Assembly: GCF_000350225.1 (NCBI RefSeq)
Contig: NW_005178858.1
Span: 62,001 to 126,000 of the forward strand
Direction of reading: 5' to 3'
Length of the DNA stretch: 64,000 nucleotides
DNA from: Chondrus crispus
Lineage: Eukaryota > Rhodophyta > Florideophyceae > Gigartinales > Gigartinaceae
Shown: one piece after another, positions 22,690 through 33,005 of the stretch
Layout: each line of letters opens with the position of its first letter
Numbering within the stretch: position 1 is the stretch's first letter
Translations under genes and position numbers: made by a program
Notes under the pieces: model-generated
Told to the model about the DNA's origin: nothing
The model's input: the letters and a program-made list of their open reading frames with translations, nothing else
The model's database searches: none

Positions 22690-22745
22690 TCTTATAGTAC
22701 TGGAGGCTCCCCAGTAGTTCTTGGATTTATATGAGTAATCATAAA
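22690..22745. repeat. Short repeat shared with 63229-63290
   Basis: The sequence TATAGTAcyGGAGGCTCCCC followed by an AGTAGTTCT/CATAGTTCT block and TTATAT occurs here and just outside the right end of the pogo element at 61130-63213. It may mark a dispersed repeat into which both pogo copies jumped. Confidence 0.4.
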
Positions 22746-23378
22746 TATATGGTCCATGAATTGGATAAAGGGGCTCCATGGCGCATTCGTAGGTGGGTGT
22801 CATACGTAGTAACATGACAAGTATCTCACACCCTGGAATTAGTATCTGTCATTAACAGTTCAAACTTGGTCGATACGCAACACGCGGCTGTAAGGACGCA
22901 CGTCATCGTAACAAATGCCCCCATGGACAGTGCTTATAAGGCTGCGAATCTGGTTCATCAGCGCTAACTCTTGTTACCCAATTCGTCGCTTGTTTACCAC
23001 CTCCCACCCCACAGCAAGCTTGCCCAGTCACGAGTCGCCAACCAATTTTTTTCTCATAAGTCTATCAATAACTACTGTTAGAATTCCGAGGCAGTAGTTC
23101 CTAGTTGGGAATTTGTCATGCCCATTACAGATGTTACGCCATGAAAATTCCGGAAAGCATCCGGAAACATACTGCAAGTAGGCTTACAGTATTGCAGATT
23201 TCTGGAACTCACTGTGTGCGATTTTACGGAAATCGGACGCGGTAATGAAGCCGAAACTGAAATGGCATCGCACACACGTGTGACAGAAGGGCGCCAAACG
23301 AATGCGCAGTGCTCTCAAACATGAAGTGCCACTAGTCCTCAACAGCTCCCACCCCCGTCTTCAACCAGCAACTTCGCC
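22746..23378. other. No supported gene
   Basis: Short frames only; no recognised motif or repeat. Confidence 0.4.
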
Positions 23379-24240
23379 ATGGCAAGTGTTACACCCCTCA
23401 GTCCTGATTCTTCCACTCCGAGGCAGGATCTCATCCCGCTCTTACCTATTGAACAAAACACACTTGGCTCTGAGCCTCACTCAGGACTCTCTGGAGAGTC
23501 GCGACCTGGTCGCCGCCCCAAATTTACCCCTCATGACGATCTGGTCCTAGTGCGGGAGATAGCTGCGGCCAAAGCCCATGTAGAACTAAATGGAACTACC
23601 AAGAAACGCTTCGAAACTGCAGCCAAAAAGGCCAAAGCCATTAAGCGCTTGTCCTGTCCTGATACGTGGAAATGTATACAGGACAGGTACAAGCGCGTTC
23701 AAGGGCGCTTCGATGATCATGACAGAGTAGATGCTTGGATGAGTGGAGTAGATGGACAGCTTGGAGAAATGGAAGAGCCCCTCAGCTCCATTCGCGAAGC
23801 ACGTCAAGACATGTCGGAAAGTAAAAGTGCATCAAAAAGCCGCCCAGAAGCGAGAGGCTGAAAAAGAGCGCCTTGGAGCGATCGTACGCGTACGGGCGAT
23901 GTCCAGAGCTCAACCTAGTAGTACGCCTGAGGCGGATCTTTCTACTACAGAAGCAGATAGCTGTCAGGGAGCGAGCCCCTCGAAAAAGCGTGGTGAGAAA
24001 CGCACTCATACCGAGGCGTTTCGAAGTCCATTTGGGGACGATATCGCCGCACTGACAGTGGCCTTAAGGAGAAGCGACGAAGGAAGCTTTGCCCTAGAAG
24101 AGCGTCGCTTTCAATGCGAGTTAGAAAAGCGGAACATGGACAGGGCAGAGCGCCGCGTCAAACATGAGGAGGCAAACCAACTGCAGATATAAAAATTCAA
24201 GATCATGATGGAAGCCTTTAACACGCGATTCGCGAGAGAA
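23379..24240 (+). pseudogene. Myb/SANT-like protein gene, frameshifted
   Basis: The first frame (23379-about 23850) gives a Pro/Ser-rich leader, then FTPHDDLVLVREIAAAKAHV, KKRFETAAKKAKAI, TWKCIQDRYKRV and EEPLSSIREARQDMSESK. This is a Myb/SANT-like DNA-binding domain plus linker. A second frame takes over near 23840 with KVHQKAAQKREAEKERLGAIVR, a Ser/Thr linker, and a long charged coiled coil (ALEERRFQCELEKRNMDRAE...HEEANQLQI) that stops at 24190-24192. After the stop the frame continues KFKIMMEAFNTRF, the expected rest of the helix, so the stop is probably a mutation. One frameshift and one stop separate it from an intact gene. The family is typical of Harbinger-like elements, but no transposase partner is adjacent. 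Confidence 0.6.
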
Positions 24241-24364
24241 GGGGTACAAAATATACCTGATTTTGGACAATCCTGCACCATGGACAAATTGCGGCCACAC
24301 AGTACCCGCCCATATTGTACATCACTAGAAAGCTCTTTTCATCCCAATGGGCAATCGGGATGAA

Positions 24365-24417
24365 ATTGTAGTATCGTTTAAATAGGCGCAATGCGCCTAC
24401 ATAAACGATACCACAAT
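24365..24417. repeat. Hairpin, 26 bp arms, 1-base loop, 3 mismatches
   Basis: Left arm 24365-24390 and right arm 24392-24417 pair with three mismatches; the central ten base pairs (GGCGCA/TGCGCC) are perfect. No coding context is recognised. Confidence 0.85.
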
Positions 24418-24611
24418 AGCGTGCACATATTTTGATAAACGTAAGGCTAAATTTCACGCTTAACGGCAGAAGGGCCGTCGATAAAAGTGTCCGAGATTAA
24501 TGATTTAATGACACGTGTGACACCAGCGCAGCACTATCCATGAAATGTTCCCTCAAGTCTAGGCATTTGGAAGTGATGCTACTGACTTGCTATATTGCCG
24601 TCTCTTCGTCT

Positions 24612-24688
24612 TCAGGCCAGAGATCTTGAACAGACGGAGGCTTTAGACGGAAAGTCTGCGCGAAGAGCCCCCTCATCCAGCTCCAGAG
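24612..24688 (-). pseudogene. 3' end of the split zinc-finger-like gene
   Basis: If the retrotransposon at 24689-39788 and one copy of its CAGAG target duplication are removed, the frame reading KLLLEAL on the right side continues here as ELDEGALRADFPSKASVCSR. It ends at a TGA (24612-24614). This restores a plausible C-terminus for the gene described at 39789-43480 and shows the insertion hit its last 30 or so codons. Confidence 0.6.
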
Positions 24689-25734
24689 TGTAGTGCAATG
24701 TGCCTGGCAGGCCGCGAACACAGTCCGACGGTCAAACAAAAAGACGAAAAACAACAACAGCAACAACCACTGCCGATGGCACGCGCTACGGAGCGTTCGA
24801 GACTCCCTTTTTACTTGTGTGGGCTTGCGGCCCACGGTAGCTCAACTCCGACGGGGGGGTTAAGGAAAGATGCCCGGCCCGGGAGGAAAATGGTGGTAGA
24901 GACTTGTGAAGACTTGAGTGCTCGACGAGTGCGGGTTGGGCTTGTCTACGAGAATGTAACCGCGGTTCGCTGGGTTGTAAGGCCAATGCCCGACGAGCGT
25001 CTTCAGCACCTTGTGTATAATTCAAGGTCTTCGACGGGGGCTTGCTCAGCACTACCCGACGGGATCGTAATTGTGTAGCAGCGCTACGACCGACGTGTTG
25101 CCCGATGGCTAAAAGCACCCTCACCAGCGCGATCGCAATCGCGGTAGGTGGTACCAACTCTGTCTTATACAGCAAGACCTTCGACGGAGGCGTCGTTGCA
25201 ACAGCCTTCCGACGGAACTTGAAACAGTAGCAGCGCTACACAGCGTGTTGCCCGATGGCTAAAACACCTACACCGGATCGGTCGCAACCGACTCCAATGG
25301 AACCAACACAATTCAGGGAAAAATAGAGATAGAAGTAGAAAAGAATAGAGAAAATAAAGGAAAAAGAAAAAGGGAACCCCCGAGCGCAAAGGATAACGTA
25401 ATCTGTGGTAAAAGGGAGCGTCTTGAGAAAGACGGACTTCGACCAAGGCGATATTCAACTCTGGCAACTCGGGTTACCTTTACTGACTTGGTCGTCAGAG
25501 GGCTAAGGTATATATCGCCCCGCCGGAGCCAGTACGGTAGCTCGCAGCGCTAGATCCTAGATCTAATCTAGTGTCAGCAAAATTAATGCCAACTAATTAA
25601 CTAAATAAAATAAAACAATTAAAAATTAAAACTGTGCAATTATTCACACGTGTGTCCTCCAACCCGGACTACTTTTCATATCCAAATATTTTCCTTTCTT
25701 TTCACCCCCCTTTTCAAGTGCGTATTGCACTACA
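24689..25734 (-). repeat. 3' LTR of the 15.1 kb element
   Basis: It begins TGTAGTGCAAT and ends in the inverted copy ATTGCACTACA. A TATATA lies at about 25509-25515. A direct repeat (core GTGTTGCCCGATGGCTAAAA) occurs at 25075-25117 and 25227-25268. On the plus strand the LTR lies directly upstream of the antisense gene and could supply its promoter. Confidence 0.95.
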
Positions 25735-25747
25735 TATCCCCCTTCTG
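25735..25747 (-). other. Polypurine tract
   Basis: Read on the minus strand, AGAAGGGGGATA abuts the 3' LTR, the position expected for plus-strand DNA priming. Confidence 0.7.
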
Positions 25748-25840
25748 AGCGTCCTTGCACATCGGCTACACTCCTTGATCTCCAACTCCTTCTTCTCTTC
25801 TCGACCCCCTACTTTTCCATTCCTGGCCGACGGTCTCCGC

Positions 25841-27570
25841 ATGAGCAAGGACAAGACGAATCCCACGTGTCCTCCACCTCCTGAGCTCTCGGGCGAAAAT
25901 ACTGCCCGTCGACGCACCGGTGTCGGCTTTGCGAACAAGTCTCGTGCTTCCGTGGACCTCCTTCCTATACCCCGACGCCCCCCTGATTCGGACGTCTCCG
26001 ACCCGGCCTTTCATCCAGGTTATCATCCCTGTTGGGTAGCCCGCCACTACCCCTCGCTCGAAGAGCTACAGGACAAAATCATGCACGAATATCCTTCCTT
26101 ATTTTCCTCGACCCAATGGTTCTCCTCCGTGGGTATTCGCGACGTTTCCAAAATCGAACACCAATTCGCCGACGACGCGGGCATGCTTCTCGGTAATCTC
26201 CCGGTGCTTGCCATCCGCTCCTTTGACTGGCGAACCCGTATAGCAGTTCCGACTTCCATCCTACGTCATCCTCCCCCACGGGGTCGCCCCACTCCCTCTC
26301 TGCGATTTATGGAGGCCGTATTCGCTCGACTTGCCATCCCCATTTCCGACACCCTCATACCCTCGTCATACGGTTGCGACACTTGGCGTTGTCGTACAGA
26401 GGGCGAACGCCTCTACTTACACAATCTCATTGATATCACCTTTGGTAACCCTGCCGCCGAGGCCGATCGCCTGTGGCGAAACCGACATACTGTCACATCC
26501 GATGCCATCTTCTGGACCGAACCCATTATCCCTTCGAATTTCCGTCATTTAAAACGCGGGGGTATTTTCTTTTTCAGAACACAGTGCGTTTTGAACGGCG
26601 TATTCGGTCTGATACGGGGTACTTCATCGGCTACCAAATGGTAGAGGCGCGCGAGATTTCCCGTCAGCATTATGCAGGTCGTTACCAGCGCATCCCCTCA
26701 TGGTGGAGCCAGTACGAGGTGAGTCAAGGCTTTTGGGCCGAAATGGGACCCATACTCACGTACTATGGCAGCTACCTGCAGGATCCGCAACACGGGTTAT
26801 GGGTGGTCTTCCTCACAGAGTGGTGCGTCAAAGTAGCTGCGACCCTCTTGTGGGAGACCTATGATTGCTGGCGCCTGTGGCACCTCCCCGCGAAGCTGAT
26901 AGCACAAATGCGTCTATTGGACTTCTCTGTCCCTCTGGGTGGCTCTGATTTCAATCGCGAAATACGCTCCCTCCTTGATACGATCGAGGGCGTGGATTGG
27001 GACTGTGTCCCTCCGCAAAACTCCTCTCGATCCTTCAATCGCCAACGTCCCTCTTTCTCCCCTGGTCGAAACCACCCAGCCGCGGGCGACTTCGTGTGGT
27101 TCAACCCCGGGTCGTCGACTCTCTGCTCAGCGTGGGAAGCTCAAACGAGCCGTCGATTCGGAAACCAAACACCGGTTCCCGACGTCACCCCCATCGTCAC
27201 ATCTGACGCCCGGGAGCTTCAGGTATGCTCCCGTCCTTCCTCTCCAATTCCTCCTCGATCGGCTGTCCCTGCTTCCCCGCGCGCAGCCCTGGCCTCTCTA
27301 TTCTCGTCAAAGACGCCCTCAGCTGTCGAAATTCCCTCGGCAGGCCACACCGAAGCATTGTCGGTGAGGGAAGTGATATCTCCCCCCCCCCCGTCTCCAA
27401 CAATTTCCAAAAAATACCCACGACGTCACGAGCGTATACTGTGCCTTGCTCCGTGCTCACGGTGTTGGGGGAGAGGCTCTGCAAGGAGCCTCGATTGACG
27501 ACCTGCGAGTTTTAGCTCGCCTCGTGTCATCACTTCCAAAGGGCAAATCCATTGGCAACCCTCCCGTCTG
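25841..27570 (+). pseudogene. Antisense accessory gene of the 15.1 kb element
   Basis: Starting at ATG 25841 (MSKDKTNP), 107 bp beyond the LTR, a plus-strand frame opposite in sense to gag-pol encodes a protein of unknown function. One frame runs to about 26570, the second from there to about 27385, and the third to a TGA at 27568-27570 (ending SSLPKGKSIGNPPV). The shifts fall at or near homopolymer runs (G5/T5 near 26557-26575; C11 at 27382-27392). Three blocks recur, in the same order, in the antisense gene of the other Ty3 element: CRTEGERLYLHNLIDITFG (about 26389-26445), LTEWCV (26812), and EGVDW followed by DFVWF (26986-27103). No catalytic motif, signal peptide or membrane span is evident. 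The Pro/Ser-rich region before the C-terminus is probably disordered. It could be a captured gene or an accessory protein like the antisense ORFs known from some plant Ty3 elements. Confidence 0.6.
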
Positions 27571-30500
27571 AGCTGACGGGCGCGACACTTCCCTCGTGAT
27601 AGCTTGTCGCATCTCTATCCTGCCTGCGTGACGCTGAATTTGCGACCTCGTTATGTCGCCTTTGATCCGTAAATTGAATTTTCCTGCGTGCTCCTTCGTC
27701 CCTTCGTTTCCTCCTCTTTTTCTCAGTTATACCCACCCCGTCATAATCACGGTGGCACCCTTATACCTCCTTCCTCCTTCTCTTCACCTCGCTACTTCCT
27801 CCTCTTTTTCTCTCTTTTTTTGTATACGCCCCGTCGCCGCGGTCGCATCTTCCTCTTTCCACTTTGCTTCTCTTTTCCTCATTACTGTCTCCCTTCTCTT
27901 ATCCCTTTTCCGTGCACCTCTGCTACTGCAGTTGCACATCCCCTTTTACCTTCTCTTTTCCTTGCACAACCCACCTTCTGCCATCGTGTTGCACATCTCC
28001 TTTTTCCACCTCCTTGCTTTCACTTTCCCACCTCTCCGAGTCTGTCCTCGTCTCGTACTGTGTTCCTCCCTTGGGGACTAATTTATCTCTCCGGATCACC
28101 TCATCGACCGGCTGGGATACACGTTGTACCTTTCAGGCTGAAAAAAATTAAATTGTCGCAGCGGCGTGGATGATCGGTCAGACTGTGACACTCGAGAATG
28201 TGAGCAGAGGTCTTCATTTTGCTCCCATTGTGCGTCTCCATTTAGCTCTTTCGCCGACAGCTGCGCGATCGACTGTAATTCTCTTTTCTTTCAATTCTTC
28301 AGGCTCCTCGAGGCGATTTTCGCTATCGCAGCGGGATGGCTGTCGCCATCGTCGAGGTTGCCGTTCGTGTCGAGTCAATACGAAATCGCGTTCGTAATTT
28401 TGCCGGTGATTTCGTTTTCGAGATTTCTCGATGGGGTCGCGGGCGAAGGTGTCTTTGAGGCGTAGGATGCATGTGGATCGTCGTCTTCGATCTGCGTCGA
28501 ACCCCCGATGGGGCCCCTGCAACATTCGTTGCGCTGTCACCTCCCAAACTGCCAAATCAACCTCCTTTTAAATTTGGTTACAGTTCCCTCGCGTCACCAG
28601 GAACACTGGGTGCTGTTCCCCTTCGCACGTTCCCAGAACACGTAGAGTCCCTACAAAGGGATGCAATTTCGGTGTTTCGCACGTGTGCTTTTGTACCAAG
28701 AAGCGCATAATCCTGTCAGTGTGAGTACTTGTTCTTTAGGATGGGGGATGTGCGGTCTTGACGATGTCCACGATCAGTTTCCCGATACCGGTCGTAAGGT
28801 GTCCTTGTTCTTGCCAAGATGACTTCGGGTCTGCCTCCATCGCTTGTAAATTAGAAGTGAAAAATCCGCGGTTTGTCAAAGCCGTAAAAACAGAGCTCTG
28901 CACGTGGTCCACAAAAAAACGATCGTTGACTCTTAACTTGGCGAATCTCGCGGCGTCTCTCCTGACGGGAGCGTCATAGAAGGGAAACCTCTTTGGTAGT
29001 TACGCTTGACCCTCGTCGAGAGGCGGGGCCGTTTCCCCGATGACGGGGAAGTAAGCCTGGTGTTTAACTTCCTCCATAACTCCGCTTGCATCCACCAAAA
29101 ATTGACGTTCCTGTCAAGCGTCACGAGACACCTTCGTCGCCCGTGTCGGGTTCGCGTTCCCGTATAATATTAAAAAGCGACGTCCCCTACAGATCCTCTT
29201 TTCAGAGCGACGTCCAGCTCGAAATGTGCTTCAATGGCCTGAGATGGGTGTGTGAGGTCACTCACATTGCGGTTGAAATATTTTCTTCTTTCAACACGGT
29301 ACCGCACTGTCCCGTGGACGACGTCCATAGATGAGGGACGCAACTACCGGGTGTGTCGTTCTAGCGCAGTTTGGTCGTCCGAGATCGTTGCTCGGTGTCG
29401 TTGCTCCGCGTAACCCCTCCTTTGCAGTGAACAAGTGATGTCAAAAATTAATTGTGGGTCATCGCCTTCGACGTACTCGACCCTTCTGGTCGAGCACATT
29501 CATCCGAACCGTCAACACGCTTGAGTCCTACTGTAGAGTCTCTACGATATAGGCCGACGGCCTCACTTCGACCTCTTCCTGGAATGACACACAGACCTCG
29601 TGGAATTTTTCTTGAGTTTCCTTTTCCACCTTCCGTGTTGATACGGCGTATAGAAAACGCCGTGGGCTCGTCACTGAGTCCTTCTGGTGTTGGAATCTCA
29701 ATTCGTTCCGTTCATCACAGCTGATCGTGCTTTGGACGACAGTCCGGCGACCCTTTTGGTTGTCCTAGTCTTGTGCGTCGACGTTGCTGCGCGGGGATGT
29801 ATTCCGCCTTCACAAAGAAAAAAAGTAAACAGGCAAACCAACGTAGAGCAAAAAAAGGAAAAACAGACAGCTAGAAAGGAAGTCAAAGAGCAGGAAAGAA
29901 CAGGAAAGAACGGGAGAGAAAATTGCCATTGTGGGTCACTCGGGGTAAAAACAAGGACGTGAGCTTGGCGACGTCAGTCGCTAACGTCAGTCGCTACAAG
30001 CAACAGACAGATTGTCCGTCACAAGCTCGTCAAGCGACACTGTCTTCTCCGTTGGATTCGTCCTTCCCACAATGTTCCTCCTGGACGTCCTCGGAGGAAG
30101 AAGGCGCGAGGCTCTCGATCCTCTCATGAATAAATAATTAACGTTCCGCGATTCACACGTGGGGAAATCCTCCCGCTCGCGGGGCGTCGATTCCTTAGTC
30201 TCTCGATCGTAGTCAGCGCCTTTGAAACGGGGTCGACGACGTCGTCGTTCGGTGTTGTGGTCGGCGTCGCGCGCGGGGGTTTGTAACGGTGCTGCCGGAC
30301 GGTCTCGGATACTCGTGCCTTTGGCTATAGCAAGCGACACCCCGTGCTCGTATGACCGACAAGTTCCGTACCTTCCCTTATTTTTGATTAAAATTTCGAA
30401 GACTGACCAGTGTTCAATTTTCGATTTTCTCCGCCCGTCCAGCAGCTCCCTGCCGGCATCCCCATTTTTTTGATTAAATCATGCCCCACGAGGGCGTGTC

Positions 30501-31839
30501 ACTGATCCAAGCGTCCCTTCACGTGCGCGCGGCGGCAGCGCGTGATGGCATCCAAGGAGGTGTATTACCTCAGCCTGAGACTACAGCAAATTTTTCATTC
30601 CACGGCATGGCCGCGCAGGCCATTTCATTCATGGGCGGGGGTCTCAGGCAAAATCGCTTAAGTTATTTCATTTCCCTTCTCCTCACTCCGAGGGATTTCG
30701 TTTCCGGCGACTGTCCTTACTCTCTCTCCGCGACGCGGTTCACCGCATCACTTCCAACTTGAGAGCCTCTGGATGGGGACCATCCCCAATACAGTTTCAA
30801 CATTTCACTCGCGGTCTTATCGCGTCCCGCATCATTGACTTCCTCTTGATCAGCCTCCCCCTCGCATGCGCCTCTACATCAACTGCATCTTTTCCCCTTC
30901 TTCTCCCTCGACTTGAGTAACCCGCTCGTCTGCCTGACACAGCCCGCTATCCCTTAGAGAATACTGTAGTCTGTTCCTCCTTTCCCTGAACGGTAACACG
31001 ACACACACACGACTACAGCACCACGCTTTTTCTTCACTTACACCTTTCCAACTGCGTTCCGCGTTCTCTTGCCTTCCGCCGTCTGGGTTCTCTCAATTTT
31101 GGGCGGTTGGTCCACCTTTTTGGCCGTGGCAATGGACGTATGGCGGCTCGAAAACTTGCACTTGACGTAAAGCGTATTAAATTGCTTACGATCGACGGCT
31201 CGCACGGGACTAGGTACGCTCGTCCGAGGGTCGCCGAACGATAGGTGTTGTAGGGCTCATTCACCTTGGTCCGCAGTGCGGGTTCTTTCTCCCTGCGTCC
31301 TGTCAAGAGACAACCGAAAGCACACAAAAAGAAAAAACAAAACAAAACAGAATAGAACAAAAACAAAAACAAAAGTAGTGGGTTACTGTGGTCAGGGGGT
31401 AAGTAAGTCCTCGATGAGGACGATGGTCATGTAAAGGTACATGGTACAAAACAAGCGCGCGTCTTGCTCGGTCTTCAATCTTAGCAGATCGGCGGCGAAC
31501 GTCCCCTGTGTGTGCCGTCGGCGGCGGGCGACAACAACAAAAAAGTAATTATTTTGGATTAACTTGCTCTCCGAGTACAGGACACTGATTTCGATTGTCG
31601 TTTCGCGTGCTTCCGTTGATGACGGAGGTGCGTCTTCCGGTAGGCTCAATGCCTCGTCCGGGGGCACAGCATCACTTCAAGTCCCTAAAACGCGTCGCTC
31701 GTCGTTCCCCTCTCGTAAAGGCGTTCCGCGTTCTTTTGCCTTGCTCCTCTCGCTCCGACTTTCCTTGCTTGCGGACCCCTTTTGCTCCGAATTTCTGACT
31801 CCTCCGTGTTCCATAACCTGCTGATTCTATTGACGATGA
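27571..31839. other. 4.3 kb spacer of the 15.1 kb element, no gene seen
   Basis: Between the antisense gene and the chromodomain end of pol I find no recognised ORF. 27650-28110 is strongly pyrimidine-rich on the plus strand, and 29810-29930 and 31310-31380 are A-rich. The longest frames (for example 142 codons at 27653) reflect that bias and have no motifs. The region may hold untranslated sequence, a captured fragment or a decayed gene. Confidence 0.5.
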
Positions 31840-32991
31840 CTATCCCACTTGCGCGTGCGCGACGTGCGGCGGCAAGGGTAACTTCTTCCTTCGGAAATAC
31901 GTGACGGCCGCACTGCGGGGTAACTGCTCAATGGGCTCCCACGTCGCGTCCTCGGGCGTATAGCCGTACCATTCCACCTTGAGAATCAAATTGCCATTTT
32001 GATAATCGTGGTCGGCGACCCGATCGATTACGTATTCCGTGTTCTCCGTTTCCTCGCCTTTCTCTGAACTGTTCCCTTCCCCCTCCTGAAGATCTTCCAA
32101 CTCGTCCTCTTCTCTGGACTTTCCGAAATCGCGTAGGTCCGGAGATGTCTCCGCTGTCGGCGTTTGACCAACTAAATTGTCCTGGTCCCCTGATGTAGGC
32201 GCACGGGTGTGAGGACATTCCTCGTCCTCCATTACCTCTCCTTCTTCGTTTAACTCCGGCTCTCCCAGTAACTGTAGCTCCTGACGTAGGCCAGTTCTCG
32301 GCGCATAGTCCATCGGGCTTGGGGCTAACTCCACTCTGTCTCGCGATACGCGTTCCTCCTGATCGCCAATGGCAATGACTACCGTATGTTGATCCGATCT
32401 TCTGACGTGATAAGGTCCTGTAGCGACTTGTGCCAGCTTGTGTTTCGGTTCGCTAGCCGTGCCCTGCTCCTTCCGGAGGAACACGTAGGACCCCGGTGGG
32501 ATCTCATATTGCGGCTTGCGAAGGCGTGCGTCGAAATTTCGCTTGTACCGGGCTTGTTCCTTCCGCAAACTCCTATCGGCGCCTCGCATTAGGCTCTCCA
32601 ACCACGACTGCCATTTCAGGTAGCATGCTCGTGACGAGCTAAAGTTCTCCAAAGTTGGTTGCGCTTGTAACGCAATGCTTCTCGGCGCCCGAGCTAACAC
32701 CAGCTCGAAGGGCGCAATGTTCGTAGTTCGATGAACTTGCGTGTTGTATGCGGACGTCACAGCGTCGCTAAATAAGTCCCAGTCCTTGGGATGTTCTCCA
32801 ACATATTTTCGCAACGCGGAAGTCAGCGTGCGGTTAAACCTCTCAACTTGGCCGTTGGCTTGCGGGTGGTACGTAGTCGTGAACACATTGCGTATGCCGA
32901 GAATTCGGCAGACATCTGAAAGAACCGGGCCGTGAACTGTGTTCCATTGTCGGACAGCAGCTTGACCGGCGGTCCGTACACGAATACCCAA
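31840..32991 (-). pseudogene. Integrase C-terminal half and chromodomain (pol, out of frame)
   Basis: This frame continues pol after a frameshift: DVCRILGIRNVFTTTYHPQANGQVERFNRTL carries the catalytic Glu of integrase, followed by the GPY/F-like region (VATGPYHVRRSD). An acidic linker (GEVMEDEECP, EDELEDLQEGEGNSSEKGEE) leads to a chromodomain, EYVIDRVADHDYQNGNLILKVEWYGY then ATWEPIEQLP, which in chromoviruses steers integration to marked chromatin. The first 20 or so codons (before DVCRIL) are out of frame and not part of the protein. It is joined to the upstream pol frame by a one-base deletion near a T run at about 32925. Confidence 0.85.
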
Positions 32992-33005
32992 TGGTGAACG
33001 AAGGC

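Noticed and set aside
26557..26576. Tiny intron (GT...TTTTTCAG) explaining the frame change in the antisense gene
   Set aside because: It would be about 16 bases, far below a credible intron length; a one-base difference in a homopolymer is simpler.
27653..28173. Hydrophobic plus-strand frames that look like membrane proteins
   Set aside because: The hydrophobicity comes from a long pyrimidine-rich tract (Phe, Leu, Ser, Pro codons) open in several frames at once.
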